Of a stretch of 64,000 nt of DNA, positions 22,966-34,170 are shown piece after piece. Source of the DNA: Amblyomma americanum (Eukaryota > Arthropoda > Arachnida > Ixodida > Ixodidae); contig NC_135505.1 of the NCBI RefSeq assembly GCF_052857255.1, positions 60,865,149 to 60,929,148 on the forward strand. Reading direction: 5' to 3'. Each line of letters starts with the position of its first letter. The first letter of the stretch is position 1. A program made the translations under genes and the position numbers. The notes below the pieces were generated by a model that worked only from the letters and a program-made list of their open reading frames with translations, was not told the origin of the DNA and searched no databases.

Positions 22966-24239
22966 CGAAAGATTAATTTAGAAGTGAAACATTACAATGC
23001 AAAGACAGCGAGATGCGAGACGCTGGTCGGTCGGTTATGAAGATACAAAGCCGATAAAGAATTCTGCTGCAACCCGCCATAGCGTACATCAGATCAGGAC
23101 ACGCAGCTTTTAGTATGTCTGCCTGCTGTGCATCGCGAGAACAAACTATAGGCAATACATCACGAGCGCTTCTTCCTGCTTACGATTACATAATATATGC
23201 ACACGAGAGCCCAGCGCATTCCTAACGCCTCAGCAGCAGTCCTTCCTCCGTGTGTGCACGGACAAGGTGGGCCACATACCAGACATGAGTGCATCGGCCG
23301 TACCTGTAAAGGGATGCGTACATGTGCGGCTAGAGGTGGCTGCTGCAAGTCCTGGCCCCGGGATGAAGCACCCCCAACAGCTTTGGCATCTCCATTGTGA
23401 GCCGCGTTCGGGGCATCCTGACGCGTATTGCCAAGTTGCACCGCCTCGCGCTGAGTCAGCCGCTGCAGGCCAGGGCGCCGCTGTGGTCCCCCTGGTTCGC
23501 AGTCCGAGGAGGAGCTCGCTGTGCTGCTGTACGATGTGCTCGCCACGTCGTCCTCAGCCATGACGGCGTCTCCCGACTGGACCGTGTCGCCTGTGCGCCT
23601 CAGCATGGCGTCCCTGCGTCCTCTGTGCGCACCTGAGTGAGAGCCTGGAAGAAGATCCTCGGATTGAGTCTCAGCTGCACCTGGCTGCACTGTTGCTGTC
23701 GCTCGGTCTGTCCGTCCTCAATATCTTCTTCTTCTTCTTCTCCTCAAGTAATATGGCACTCCTCAATATCAGACCCGCTGCTGCTGCACCGCGCGCCACG
23801 TTCGCAATGCAGCGTGCTGCACGTGGGCTTTGGCCAGCGACGTCCTTTTCTTCTCTCTTCTCCCGGCTATTAGCGGCGAAATTTCCGGCAGAACACGGAT
23901 GTTGAATAACGTACCTTTCAAACTGAGTGCATGATTTACATTTTGTGAGAAAAGGAGGCGAGGAAAAAATTGGAGACAATTAATTTACCTTAACAGTGTC
24001 ACGCCACAATATTAAAAGGGTCCCTACAGGGTCGGTTGGGGGTCCCTTGGCTCAAGCTATCTCTGAGTTTACGGACCTGTTGCCAGCACATACTGCTTAT
24101 TACAGATTATCGTCCGTATTATTCTGTAATTAGTGGCCATAAATGAGTATTCTTCTAAAGCAACTCGCATACTGTGCTGTGTAAGCTGCTCGTGCAAAAA
24201 TTCCAAGGCCCAAGAACGTTCCTCAGATCTTCCGATCCA

Positions 24240-25010
24240 AAGGACCACAGTTCCATTCCGCTTGATTAACTTTAACGCTACAACGTTAAGGCGGCCATCG
24301 CGCACAAAATCCGGCATCTTCGGCCTCGATGTCGGCGTTGTGAGCCAATAATCCCCGGAGAAGAAACCCACGTAGGCAACCTACGTCAGGCGGCCTTGTG
24401 GCATCACCACAACCTGCCCGCGGGGAGACTGAGCACACTTACCGCAATGGCAGGAGGCACTTATACTAATTATTGGAAGCGAGAAGTTGCCCAGGCCGAG
24501 CAACAAGGGTCGCACAAGTCCCACCGATGGCAGACCCGGCCTCGTTTAAAAAAGGGGTCATGGCAGCCAATTTTCGTGCATACACTGAGTATTGCGTTCA
24601 ATTCCCAACACATAAAATTACAGTTCCCCGAATTTTCTGTTTATTCGGCGCCGTCGACATTTTTAAAACAATCTTTTTTTTTTGTTCCTTTTGCGAACAG
24701 CTTGTTAGTCTGGCAACCTCTGACATCACAAGGGAATTACCGCTCCGCGACATCTTCAGTAGTACTGTTCTGCTGCGCGCTGTGTGTTCGTATGCACGCT
24801 GTAGGCGGTGGTTACTCGAAAAGTTTTTTTTTGTTGTAGCTTAGCGAAATAGTTTCATTTTCCGTGTTTATTTTTTCTCGGAAATTTTCAGCTAATAGGC
24901 GAGGTTAGTGATAGTTGGGAAAGTGCACTTGTTCGTGACGCCCGTCATATGATTGTTAAGAAAACAGAAATCCATGCGCCCCTGCCGTAGTATTTACATT
25001 TATAATCATC
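24240..25010 (-). repeat. Repeat Y, uninterrupted copy
   Basis: It is the co-linear counterpart of 1612-2265 plus 9115-9540, without the LINE and SINE insertions. Landmarks are 'tttaacgctacaacgttaag', 'ggcggccttgtggcatcac', 'gaacagcttgttagtctggc' and 'tgtagcttagcgaaatagtt'. It lies about 350 bp after copy A, as the split Y lies after copy C, so block and Y may travel together. Confidence 0.65.
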
Positions 25011-25114
25011 TTTTTTCTTTATTGCCTGACATCGACGAGGGCCTACAAAAATAAAAAGCAATAACGCCACAAAAAACTAGTAGCGACAACTATACCTGCC
25101 CGGTGAAATGGCTC

Positions 25115-25565
25115 CGTGATGTTAATGCTATCTTAACTCCTCTAAAGGCTCCACTCTTCTAAGCCACTCGGGAGCTTCAGAAGAAAGTTTCTGTAATTCA
25201 GGAAACCGATGCATGCACTCCCGAAAATAAATCCGTGTGGGTCGCGCATCGGGATCGCATTGGCATCGTGACATTCGGAAACGCCAAATGCAGTGGAGGC
25301 CCGTTAGCATAATTAAGTCGTACAGTACCCCATCCTTACCAGTGCATGTAAGCACCTAATAGCATGCGAGTCCAGCGGAAGTTCATTATTTAGTGTCCTT
25401 TGCAAGATATCCCAAAAATATACCCCCTACCAACAACGCAAAAAAAAACGTGGCCTATGGTTTCTGCCTGCTTGCAGTTTAGACAATGTGATCCCCATGG
25501 TAGAAATAACTTCTTACGCTCCAAGAACTTCTTAATTAACTGGTAGTGTTAATCTTCTGAATTGG
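25115..25565 (-). pseudogene. LINE ORF2 C-terminal fragment (CR1/Jockey-like)
   Basis: On the minus strand, starting near 25515, the frame reads RKKLFLPWGSHCLNCKQAET and then IGHVFFC, giving a Cys-x2-Cys...His-x4-Cys knuckle typical of LINE ORF2 C-termini. A frameshift follows. The protein resumes as GKDGVLYDLIMLTGLHCIW (25310) and ends around WLRRVEPLEELR (25135). I recall this arrangement from arthropod non-LTR elements. No RT catalytic motif is present, so this is a 3' fragment. Confidence 0.65.
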
Positions 25566-26335
25566 ACGACCAGAGACATAAGATAGCTTTAGCTCTACCA
25601 TACAGTAAACATGGTAGCTACGGCAATTGTTGCCTTACGGCAAACGTGGCTTGGCAAGCTTGGCAACGGCAACGCGTTACCGTACGGCTAACCAGCTACG
25701 CTAAAATTCTGTATAATTACTGACGCTGCGCTTGCCGCGGCGATGGCCGAATCGTGGGTAGCATTAATCGGGTAGCGACGGCTGTTTCGTTTGCGCCGGC
25801 AGTACACTTCGAATCCCGCTGGGGTATATAGTGTTTTCTGCTAGATACCGTTGCCATTACAACGTATGACGATCCATTCGGCTTTTCACCGGCGCGCGCG
25901 TAGTTTCCACATAACTGCTCCGAGAAGCGAAGGACTATAACGACGTCCATTCGGCGGAACAGTTCCCTATCTGGCTGTAAAATAACAGTACCCAATGGAT
26001 CACAGGCGTCCGAAGAATGTACCAAGGACGCCTGCTTCGGATGTCTGATAAACGTTGAGTTAGCTCCCGAATATCAACTGCGGACATCTCGCAGGCCACC
26101 CCGAGGAAGAAGAAATACGGCCGAATTAACGTCCCATGTACATCCACACAAGACATTCGACGTCCTTCGCAAGCCAAAATTTCGGTGCAAGTTCACCAGA
26201 GAAAATTTCTTTCGCATATAATGAGCAGTACTATAGCCAAGAGAGAGAGAGACTAGGTACTACAGGTATTCGTCTTTGCACACCCAATGTTGGATGTAAT
26301 TTACGCGTGTGCAATATAAAATGCAACAGTGTATT
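25566..26335. other. No gene recognised
   Basis: No domain or paired repeat was seen. The short minus-strand frames (25717-26177) carry no recognisable motif. Confidence 0.4.
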
Positions 26336-26339
26336 TGCA

Positions 26340-26578
26340 CACAACACCGTCACCATCATCAGCCTTACTACGTCTCCTGCAGGGCAAAGGCCTGTCCCAT
26401 ACCCCTCAAATTAACCTTGTCCTGTGCCAGCTGCGGCCACCCTACATGCGCAGACTAGTCTCATCCGCCCACCTAACTTTCTACCACCCTCTGCTACGCC
26501 TTCCTGCTTTTGGGACCCAGTTATCTTGCGTTCGAATTACATGCCCTGCCCAAGCAAATTTCCTTTTCTTGATTTCGA
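26340..26578 (-). pseudogene. RTE-type LINE 3' end, antisense
   Basis: The complement of this stretch matches the 3' part of the element at 17325-18186: 'caggacaaggttaatttgag'-type sequence, AGHVI-like and WADE-like coding, and an end in 'gatgatggtgacgg', the simple-repeat tail. PLE-2 begins directly at its 5' side (26579). Confidence 0.65.
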
Positions 26579-27322
26579 CTACTGGGAATAACAGCGCTGA
26601 GACGAGGGACAAATAAAGAAGAATTCAACAGGACCGGCGCTGACTAACGACTGAACGTTTATTAGAAAAAAAAATGCAAAATATACTCCTTTGACAACCG
26701 CGGGCACGTGTGCAACACCAAAAGCCAGAGTGATAAATCAATCACTTGAATCCAGATACATTAGTTCACAGTCATGAACTGTTACAGAGGGAGTGCTCAC
26801 GCATGAGTCAATGTTTTTATGAATGTGAAACGCTTCACTGATTTCCCTTGTTATTTTAGCTTTGTGTTTGTACAGGATTCGTTTTATTAAAAATGGGTGT
26901 ACATGATTTTTCAGAAGAATCAGGTTGGTTATTCCGGGGACAGTTCCTGTAATGTAAATCCAGATTTGAGGACGGAGCCCCTTTCAAAGAAGTGTTGTGG
27001 TCTCGTAGGCGGGCATTCAAGCACCTTCCTGTTTGAGCTATCTAGGTCTTCCCGCACGTGAACGGCACTTCATACACAACCCCTTCAGCACAAGGGACAA
27101 ACCTCAGGTCATGCTGTATCTGGCACCCTCTTTTAGTTTTTCTGTTTCTTTTCCTCTTCCCTGGCCTTTCTATCTACAATCGCACATAATTTGCCAAGCT
27201 TTTTTGATGCAGAAAATAAAACATCAATGCCATATCTGCTGCCCACTTCGTTGTTAGTCAGCGCCGGTCCTATTGTCTTCTCCTTTCTTTTTCCCTCGTT
27301 TCAGCGCTGTTATTCCCAGCAG
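26579..27322 (-). mobile_element. PLE-2: Penelope-like element remnant with inverted terminal repeats
   Basis: The ends 26579-26655 and 27252-27322 are inverted copies (left 'ctactgggaataacagcgct', right its complement, also sharing 'ggaccggcgctgactaac'). The body between them encodes a decayed GIY-YIG domain on the minus strand. It has the same architecture as PLE-1 but a different sequence, so it is another family. It abuts the RTE fragment. Confidence 0.8.
26738..27115 (-). pseudogene. PLE-2 GIY-YIG endonuclease fragment
   Basis: Reading from about 27110 downwards the frame gives GVVYEVPFTCGKT, a stop where Tyr is expected, then AQTGRCLNARLRDH and SLKGAPSSNLDLHY, the usual PLE order. Further shifts follow (near 26930 and 26870). 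The fragment ends at a TGA near 26738. No RT is attached, so it is inactive. Confidence 0.8.
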
Positions 27323-27724
27323 TATGTACCAGCTCGCTCAACTCTCCGTTTTATTGATTTCGACGACGATATCTTGAGTCAGTTTGTAGAATGCTAAAAC
27401 TGGACCAGTAATGTCATTGGTGCCCTCGAAAGTGCGTTCGAAGAATGTTTCACTGTGGTTTACTAAGAAGAACCAGAACTCCGATTCTGCTGACACCACA
27501 AATTTATCCACCTCCACACAATGCTTGTAACAAGCATCTCTCTTCACAATGCCTCTTTCAGTCCGTATCAATGGCCGACCATTAAAAACAGGAGAGGCAT
27601 ATTAGCTGCTAATTATGTAAAGCTACAGACAGAGAGCCTGACACCAGCGTGTTCAGATTCTTTGACAAGTGCACTAGTAAAATGATAATTATCCTCGTAA
27701 TACTCACTTAAATTTATCATTCTT
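27323..27724. other. No gene recognised
   Basis: The stretch is AT-rich. A 77-codon minus-strand frame has no recognisable domain. Confidence 0.4.
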
Positions 27725-28130
27725 CCAGGTGTTAGACTGCATGCGGTTCCGAATAAACCACGAATGCGAGTTTATCGAAGAGCCTTAAGCGCCCAAAAGA
27801 CGTCACGGCGAAAAAAGCTACAAACACCAAATGAAAAGCACGCACAAGGAGTGACGGACAATCAGAGCAGGCCGATATTTCTGCTTCCGCAACATCGCTG
27901 CACTTCTGTCGACGATAAGCGGTAATAAAACGGTGCTCTACAAATGTCCTCGATACGTCCACATGAAGCCTTGAATGAATAAGTACAAAAGTGCCACAGT
28001 CACACAAAACAAAGTTGCATCGAGAAGTAGGGACTTGATTAAAGCAATATACAAATTGTATACACATAGCGACTAAGGCAGACCACACACGGAAAGTAGA
28101 GGCTTATTTGACACGCGTACTACGTCTGAG
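27725..28130 (+). repeat. Duplicated block, copy B, 5' part
   Basis: It aligns with 18500-18960: 'cgagtttatcgaa', 'gtcctcgatacgtccacatg', 'gccttgaatgaataagtac' and 'ggaaagtagaggctta' are shared in order. The alignment then stops and resumes at about 33003. Confidence 0.65.
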
Positions 28131-28639
28131 TAGGCATTAGTCTTTTTGGGCGTCGCAGAGGAAGGCTGCCGTAAATTCGTGCAGCATCGTAACAGGCACG
28201 TTGCAGCGGCGGCTGTAGCATCTCTGTAGAGCTACCCCACGTAGTCGTTTTTCGAACAAAGCACATAGCAGGAGGCAAGAAGCCCAGCCTCTAAGCTTTC
28301 AATGAGGCCAAAAGAGCTTTAGTGTAAACATGATGCGGGGAACACTCCGGCTGGTGCTGGGTAGGTATACTTTCGTTGGCACGAAAGATGTAATGATAGC
28401 GGCTCATTCGCCGATTGTCGCTCGCAAGTAGCTCGCAGAAGAGGAGGACTTCGTCTGCTATGAGCTCTCCGGTGCCAGCGCAGTTGGCCGCAGGAGGCAA
28501 GCCTGAGTGAAACACTGGGAACAGGAAGTGTTCGTCTGATGCCACGAGTGCACTGTGAAGGCTACAGGTGGTGTAATACATCCGTCCATTCGCGTGAATG
28601 CTTGCTGGCTAGGCCATTCACACTTACCTGTTTACATGA
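28131..28639. other. Inserted DNA in copy B, unassigned
   Basis: The stretch lies within the interval absent from copy A. No domain was recognised on either strand. Confidence 0.4.
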
Positions 28640-28865
28640 AAAGTGCTTTAACAAGGTGAAAATTTGGGCTGGTTGGTGCATGATCTTGTGACAGGAGCAG
28701 TGCAGCACGAAACAAGAAAGAGAGAAGCGGGACACGACGCTGAATAACAACCAGATATTTAATGCACGTTCGCCGAATATACACATTTCACTCGTATAAG
28801 AAGGAAAAGAAAAAAGCCTGAAAAACGCACAAGATGTACACGTGGTGCAATATTAAGACATCGCA

Positions 28866-29735
28866 CGCAGATAATCAATTTCTCTGTCACGACGCTCTAT
28901 TGAAGGTATGCAGACAAATACGTCGGTCTTTGGTCGGATGTTGAAGGCTTCTTCAGTCTCCCTGATTCGTTGATAAAAATATGACGGGATGACCATTGCG
29001 TTGATAAGCTGCGGAGCGCAATCATGCTGTCTGTAATGTTTTGCTAATTCACTGCTGATGGCGCCCTTTTAGGGATCTTTTGTGCTCTCGAAGCCGTTTA
29101 TTCAAAAAGCGCCCAGTTTGACCAATGTAGGCGCGTCCGCATGACACAGGTATTTCATAAATCCCGCTTTTCACACATTTCACTTGTTTTTTCCGGTTTT
29201 TTCTTGCATTCATTTTTCCTTTGCTCGCTGCTGACTTTGGCGCACAGGCTTCTTAACTTGTTGGGTGCTGACATAAGCACTTTTACACCAGCTCTTGCTC
29301 CTACCCTTTTGAGCCTGTGGGAAATGCCATTAATGCAAGGAATGACCGTGTACGGCTTCCTTTATTCTGGTGTGGTTGTGACATATTTTCTGCCTCTAAG
29401 TGCTTGCAGAATCCATTCTGCAACACTGGATAGCAATCTCGTCGGGAAACCTGCTGCTTTCAGCCGACGGTTCTGGGTGTCAAAACTGCCTTGAACTTCA
29501 TGATGACAGGATCTCGTCAATGCGGCCCTCATTGCTTTTTTTTTTCTACCCCCGCTTGATGATCTTGGAGTGCGCAGACGTGTAGGGGAGCAGTCCCTTC
29601 TAACTTCGTGGTCCGTACCGCCAGCATATGTGAGTGCCTAGAAAGGCTAGCATCAAGTCACGAAATCGCATAACGTTGTTTTCTGGGAGTTCATTTGTTA
29701 TTTCCAGTCCTAGTTCTTCTAGTCCTTAGCAAAAG
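28866..29735 (-). pseudogene. PLE-3 minus unit, RT C-terminus plus GIY-YIG
   Basis: From about 29690 downwards the minus strand reads MRFRDLMLAFLGTHICWRYG, then after a stop GLLPYTSAHSKIIKRG, SFDTQNRRLKAAGFPTRLL and a linker. This is the PLE segment between the RT fingers-palm and the endonuclease. The GIY-YIG part (HWSNWALF... near 29120, then EAF-like sequence down to 28866) is broken by stops and shifts. The protein would be a single RT-endonuclease in an intact element. Confidence 0.75.
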
Positions 29736-29739
29736 TAGC

Positions 29740-30420
29740 AATGAGAGCCACAGTGACGAGATCCTGTCATTATGAAGTTCAAGGCAGTTTTGATGCCCAG
29801 AACAGTCGGCTGAAAGCAGCAGGTTACCCGACGATACTACTATCCAGTGTCGCAGAAGGGATTCTGCAAGCACTTAGAGGCAGAAAATATGTCACAACCA
29901 CATCAGAAAAAAGGAAGCCGTAAGCAGTCATTCCTTACAATAATGACATTTCCCTCAGCCTCAAAAAGGTAGGTGCAAGAGCTGGTGTAAAAGTACTCAT
30001 GTCAGCACCCAACCAATTAAGAAGACATGCAAGCCAAAGTCAACAGCGAGCAATGAAAAATCAATAAAAGAAAAAGCACCAGAAAAACATGTGAAATGTG
30101 TGAAAAGAGGGTTTGTAAACTACCTCTGTCATGCGGACGCGCCTACATTAGTAAAACAAGGCGCTGTTTGAACGAACGGCTTCGAGAGCACAAAAGATCC
30201 CTAAAGGGAGCCATCAGCAGTGAATTAGCAAAACATTGCAGAGAGCATGAATGTGACCTGCAGCTTAGCAACAGAATGGCCCTCACGTCATATTTTGATC
30301 AACGGACCAGAGATTGAAGAAGCTTTCAACAATCGAGAAAAGAGCGACATATATGCGTCAGCATCCTTTCGATAGCGTTTCGTGACAGTGAAGTTGATTA
30401 TCTGCAAGTGTTGTCCTAAT
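29740..30420 (+). pseudogene. PLE-3 plus unit, linker plus GIY-YIG
   Basis: The plus strand reads VTRSCHYEVQGSFDAQNSRL and GYPTILLSSVAEGILQALR, then, after stops, LPLSCGRAYISKTRRCLNER (30120) and REHKRSLKGAISSELAKHC, the GIY-YIG core. It ends with SEVDYLQVLS near 30415. The mirrored minus unit carries the same order, which confirms the inverted-copy reading. Confidence 0.8.
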
Positions 30421-30612
30421 CATTTACCACGTGTACATCTTATGCGTTTGTCATGCTTCTGTTCTTTCCTATTGCACGAGTAAGATGTATATATTCGATC
30501 GAATGTGGATTAAAAATCTGGTAGTCAGTGTTGATTCCCGCCTATCTATTCTTTGTTTCGTGCTGTGCTGCTCCCGCCACAAGAACATGAAATGCGCCAA
30601 TATTTTACACAC

Positions 30613-32281
30613 AAAGGAAAAATGAATTCAAAAAGTCGCCCAATACTGCCCATATAAAAGGAAATAGCAGCACAATACAGATGTAATTTCAGTTTATTAG
30701 ATGTGCTCTTTGCATTTAAATGAATACAAACAGCAGACGCGTATGTATGCACCATTTAACACGCAATGTACGGAGCACTACGGCATCAGCATATAATAAT
30801 GGCCAAATTTTTCACTAGCTCTGAGAAATCTGAAAAAATAAAGCAATAAAAACATAATACAGGCTGAAAGTTCATGCACCTTAAGCAAACATTCTAAAGT
30901 GTACAAAAGCATATATGCACATGCAAAAGCAAACGTATGTAAAGAGCAACCTGGGTGCCAAAAGAAAAGACGATATGAGCGTACAATACAGATACGCGGT
31001 TTCAGGACACGGATATTCTGCAGGGTGAAACCTCCCTCTGGCTTTGCCTCTCGCACGAGTCTGGGAGTAAGCTTGAGCGTGTTATCAAAACAGGAAAAAA
31101 AAAATTAATTCTATGAGACGAAAATAAAAAACGAGCATAAACCAACATACGTTGACGACGTTGCCAACGGAAACCCGGGGATGAAATAAAATGCTGCAAC
31201 TATATACATGAATTCAACGCAGAATTCTGTCCTGCGCCTTCTCACGGGCACAGCAAACGCTCAAACATATGCCTTACATCCTCTTAAACCCCCATTTTAT
31301 TTTCTTGTGACTAAGTGTGGAGATAAGACTGCTTGGAGCCGGATGGAAAGGGGGGACGTCTTGAGGTAGGAGCCCTGGCGCGCCGCACCCATGGTATAAC
31401 AGACCGCGCGTGCAGCACAATACGGCGTGGGAGGCGAGATCAAGGGGATCAAGGCACAAGTAATCCGGTGGGGGTGGGTTGAAACTCAGCGACGCGAACA
31501 CAACACAAACTATACCGCTGCGACAGGACGGCAATGTAGGTGGAGCAGGTTAATCCATGGGCACTCGCAGCAAGAGTCTGGTGGGCTTCCGCCTATGACC
31601 GCTCTCCCGCCTATGACCGCAGTAGACGGCCACGCTGCCACCAACAACACGCCACAGTCGTCGGAGGTGCTGAGGGATGCAGAGTGCGCGCTAGGAGTCG
31701 CCCATTGCCTTGAAATCCGCTGCCGCGAACGACGCCTGTAAGAGCGCCATTATGATGTAGCGCCGTGAAGCTGCGCAAAAGACTTGCGATGCGCCACGCG
31801 CCGCTGCATCAGTTCCAAAAGGAATTAATGTGGGCACGCCGAGGTGCACGGGAAAGCTGCCATGAATCCGCAGCTGCGAAGTTCACGACATCCTAGTGAT
31901 GAGAGCAAGAGCTGCCACGCACTGGGGCTTGCATGCGAGCGGCTAGGGGCTGTGTGCACGATGGCTTCTGTCCAACGAGGAAGCCGGGCGAGCACAGCGA
32001 GGAAGCCGGATGTGCGATGGGAGGCCATTACTGCACCTCTGCTAGACAGCGGCGCAACGAGGACTGCTGGTAGTTGGAGATGCCTGCAGGGACCGCCGCA
32101 CCGTGCTGAAGTTGGACACACTATAGAAGACTGGCACGTTGGCGACCGCCGCTCCCAGCGGTGCGATGAAAAGGCAGACCGCCGTCGCCTGCCTGCCTGC
32201 GGCATAGAGCCGACGGCCCACGAGAGAGATGCGGGGGGAACTGCGCTTCCTTTGGCTGTTCGAACAAAACTGTTTGATCAC
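30613..32281. other. Inserted DNA in copy B, unassigned
   Basis: It comprises an AT-rich part (30613-31280) and a GC-rich part (31280-32280). A 14 bp direct duplication, cgcctatgaccgc-type, occurs at 31590-31620. The 159-codon plus frame at 31844 and its antisense shadows have no recognised domain. Confidence 0.4.
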
Positions 32282-33016
32282 TCAAAACGGCGAGTGGAAG
32301 AGCAAAACCTTCTCTCCCCATAGCTTTTGGCGCGAGGGAGAGAGAAAAGGAAACGAGGAGTCCATTTGTATTTTTTGTTGAAAAGGATTGGTCCCAAAAA
32401 CGTGCTCCCAGTTACCTTTCTGGGACCGAAATGCTATTTGTTTTTGTTTCTGCTTAACACTGTCTAAAAACGTTTCTAGGCCATTAGTGGGTGCCGTTCC
32501 CTTTTGCTTGTGTTTGTGTCCTCCCTCTACGGCCTTGAAATGTTCAATAAATGTTTTACTGGAACTGGGACATTCCATCCTTTCTGGGCGCACCTGGGGA
32601 GGTACGCTGTTTGCTGGGAGGCTGAGCGTAACAGCCTCCTCCATCTCCGTGTTCAGTCCCAAAAGGTAAACGAGTGCTCGGAACAGATAGCGGTTCTCGA
32701 TTTGTGCCATGATTTCGGCGCTGGATCTCCCTGCACAGGGTTTAGTACTGATTGAGCAGTAGTGCCCAGCGGTCGGCGGAGATGCCTGGAGTAACACAGC
32801 GAAATTTCGGATTGACATCTGCAAAGTCTTTTGTTTGGGATTGGCCACTGCTTGACCAAGCACTGCCAGAGTCAGCCTATTCAATGCCTCAATATAAGCC
32901 AGTAGCTCGTCCAGACGTGATTCCAGTACGTCAGAAAGACGCAGAATGTTCCGGACGTACTTTTTATACTGGAGCGACAGTGTCGTTCCCCTTGGTTGGC
33001 TGCCACAGGTGCGCAT
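32282..33016 (-). CDS. Unrecognised 244-codon ORF
   Basis: The frame is open from an ATG at 33016 to 32282. I do not recognise a family. Residues 10-75 are rich in Leu, Ile and Arg with heptad-like spacing (SDVLESRLDELLAYIEALNR) and could form a helix. A second Lys/Gln-rich stretch lies near residues 170-205. No signal peptide or transmembrane segment is evident. The first codons overlap the point where copy B resumes (33003), so the start may be accidental. Most of the ORF lies in the 4.9 kb interval absent from copy A. It may be part of a mobile element, a retrocopied fragment or a chance frame. Confidence 0.3.
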   Translation of the reverse strand: MRTCGSQPRGTTLSLQYKKYVRNILRLSDVLESRLDELLAYIEALNRLTLAVLGQAVANPKQKTLQMSIRNFAVLLQASPPTAGHYCSISTKPCAGRSSAEIMAQIENRYLFRALVYLLGLNTEMEEAVTLSLPANSVPPQVRPERMECPSSSKTFIEHFKAVEGGHKHKQKGTAPTNGLETFLDSVKQKQKQIAFRSQKGNWEHVFGTNPFQQKIQMDSSFPFLSPSRQKLWGEKVLLFHSPF

Positions 33017-33837
33017 TAAGGCAACCCAGACTCAGAAACTGGGGCTGGGCCCAATCTTCAGTTGGTGTTCCCCTGTTTTGCTGTGATAACACGACAGGTC
33101 TAGGCTGATCTGGAACCACGGGTGGACATTGTCGGTTCCCGAGATGCCAAACAAAATGTCGAGCAAGTCATTGCGGGAAGAGTCAGGCCATCGCAAGCAG
33201 TGTTGAGCTGTAAACCACTGATAGCAGCCAAGGCCGTTTTCTGAGAGATTTATGCACGATGTGACCGAGGTGGCCACTCTTTCTTGCGCGCTAGATTTTG
33301 ATGACGCTGTCGTGTCGTGGTCAATGAGGTTCGCGGTCACCGACACCATGACACTCAAACTACAATCGCACATCGCGTCCTCATTAAAACTGCAACAGGA
33401 ACAAGGCGGTGATGTTGCTTCCAGCCATAGCTTACAAATCGGTACAAATCAGTGCATGGGTCTTGAAATTGATTGATAGACGATTCAGTGATCGCCGTGT
33501 ATGTCTGGCACGGCCCTCTCAGATCCGAAGAAAAATGGCAATCTAGGGTAGTCTACGCAGGACCTTCGCAGGACGACTAAGTCCCGCTGCCGCGCAAAAA
33601 TCCAGTGCATTAAGCTTAAGCAGGCCACCGAGGCACACAGCACGCCCAGCAAGACAAACACGGCCTTGATCGATGCAGCTGGCTGGCAGATCGTTCACCC
33701 TGCAAAGGCCATCCTGCACATTCAGAAAGGAAAACAAAAGACTGTGGTGTCTGTACTTCCACTTATGAGTATAGGCTACGCACATGCTGTAAGCCGCGTA
33801 TAGTCAAAGGCTCAGGGGTCAGTTTCGACCACATTGA

Positions 33838-34170
33838 GTTTTTAACGTGACACCGTTAAGCATCTTGGGTCGCGGAAAATCCGGTGGCGGCGTCGGCAAC
33901 GTTGACCGTAAGCGAAAAATTCCCAAAAATCTCTTGAGATGCAACCTAGGAGGCAGGTGGGTCAGTTTGGTCACGTAACCTTGCAGCGGCATCACAACCT
34001 GCCAATCGGGTTGTGAGCAAACTGCCCACCATTGTAGGTGGCAATGAAATTAGTGATTGTTTTCTCGGGAAGAGCAACCTCGGTCGCACAAAGCTCACCA
34101 GTGGCACCACCTGCCATCCTCGGGGCAGTGGCGCATCGCTTAACAGCTGCTGCACCAATGCGCCAGGAGG
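33838..34170 (-). repeat. SINE-like repeat (Y-related) inside copy B
   Basis: It is the counterpart of 19838-20205, with the minus strand beginning near 'ctggcgcattggtgcagcag'. It lacks the 44 bp tail insertion. Confidence 0.55.

Larger units (their letters stand above)
18500..23890 (+). repeat. Duplicated block, copy A
   Basis: From 18500 to 23720 this aligns in order with 27725-28130 plus 33003-36958. Landmark pairs include 'ggtgcgcattaaggcaaccc' (19028 and 33009), 'cggccttgatcgatgc' (19661 and 33662), 'gttgtgacgtgtat'-like sequence near 21510 and 35500, a poly-G tract (22948 and 36180), and the GC-rich 3' segment shared with copy C. Copy A contains PLE-1 and a 44 bp retroposed tail that copy B lacks. 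It could be a segmental duplication or a large multicopy element. The existence of the partial copy C favours an element or a dispersed repeat. Confidence 0.8.
28640..30612. mobile_element. PLE-3: head-to-head pair of Penelope-like copies
   Basis: The minus-strand unit (about 29735 down to 28640) and the plus-strand unit (about 29735 to 30612) are inverted copies of one family. Paired landmarks include the segment at 29400-29520 against 29745-29880, the GIY-YIG starts at 29140 and 30125, and the tails at 28685-28860 and 30430-30600. The plus unit starts inside the element, so it is shorter at the junction. Copies this long in inverted arrangement fit the known habit of PLEs to form partial inverted or tandem dimers. 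Confidence 0.85.

Noticed and set aside
32282..33016. Assignment of the 244-codon ORF to a viral or host family
   Set aside because: No motif could be recognised, and naming a family would be a guess.
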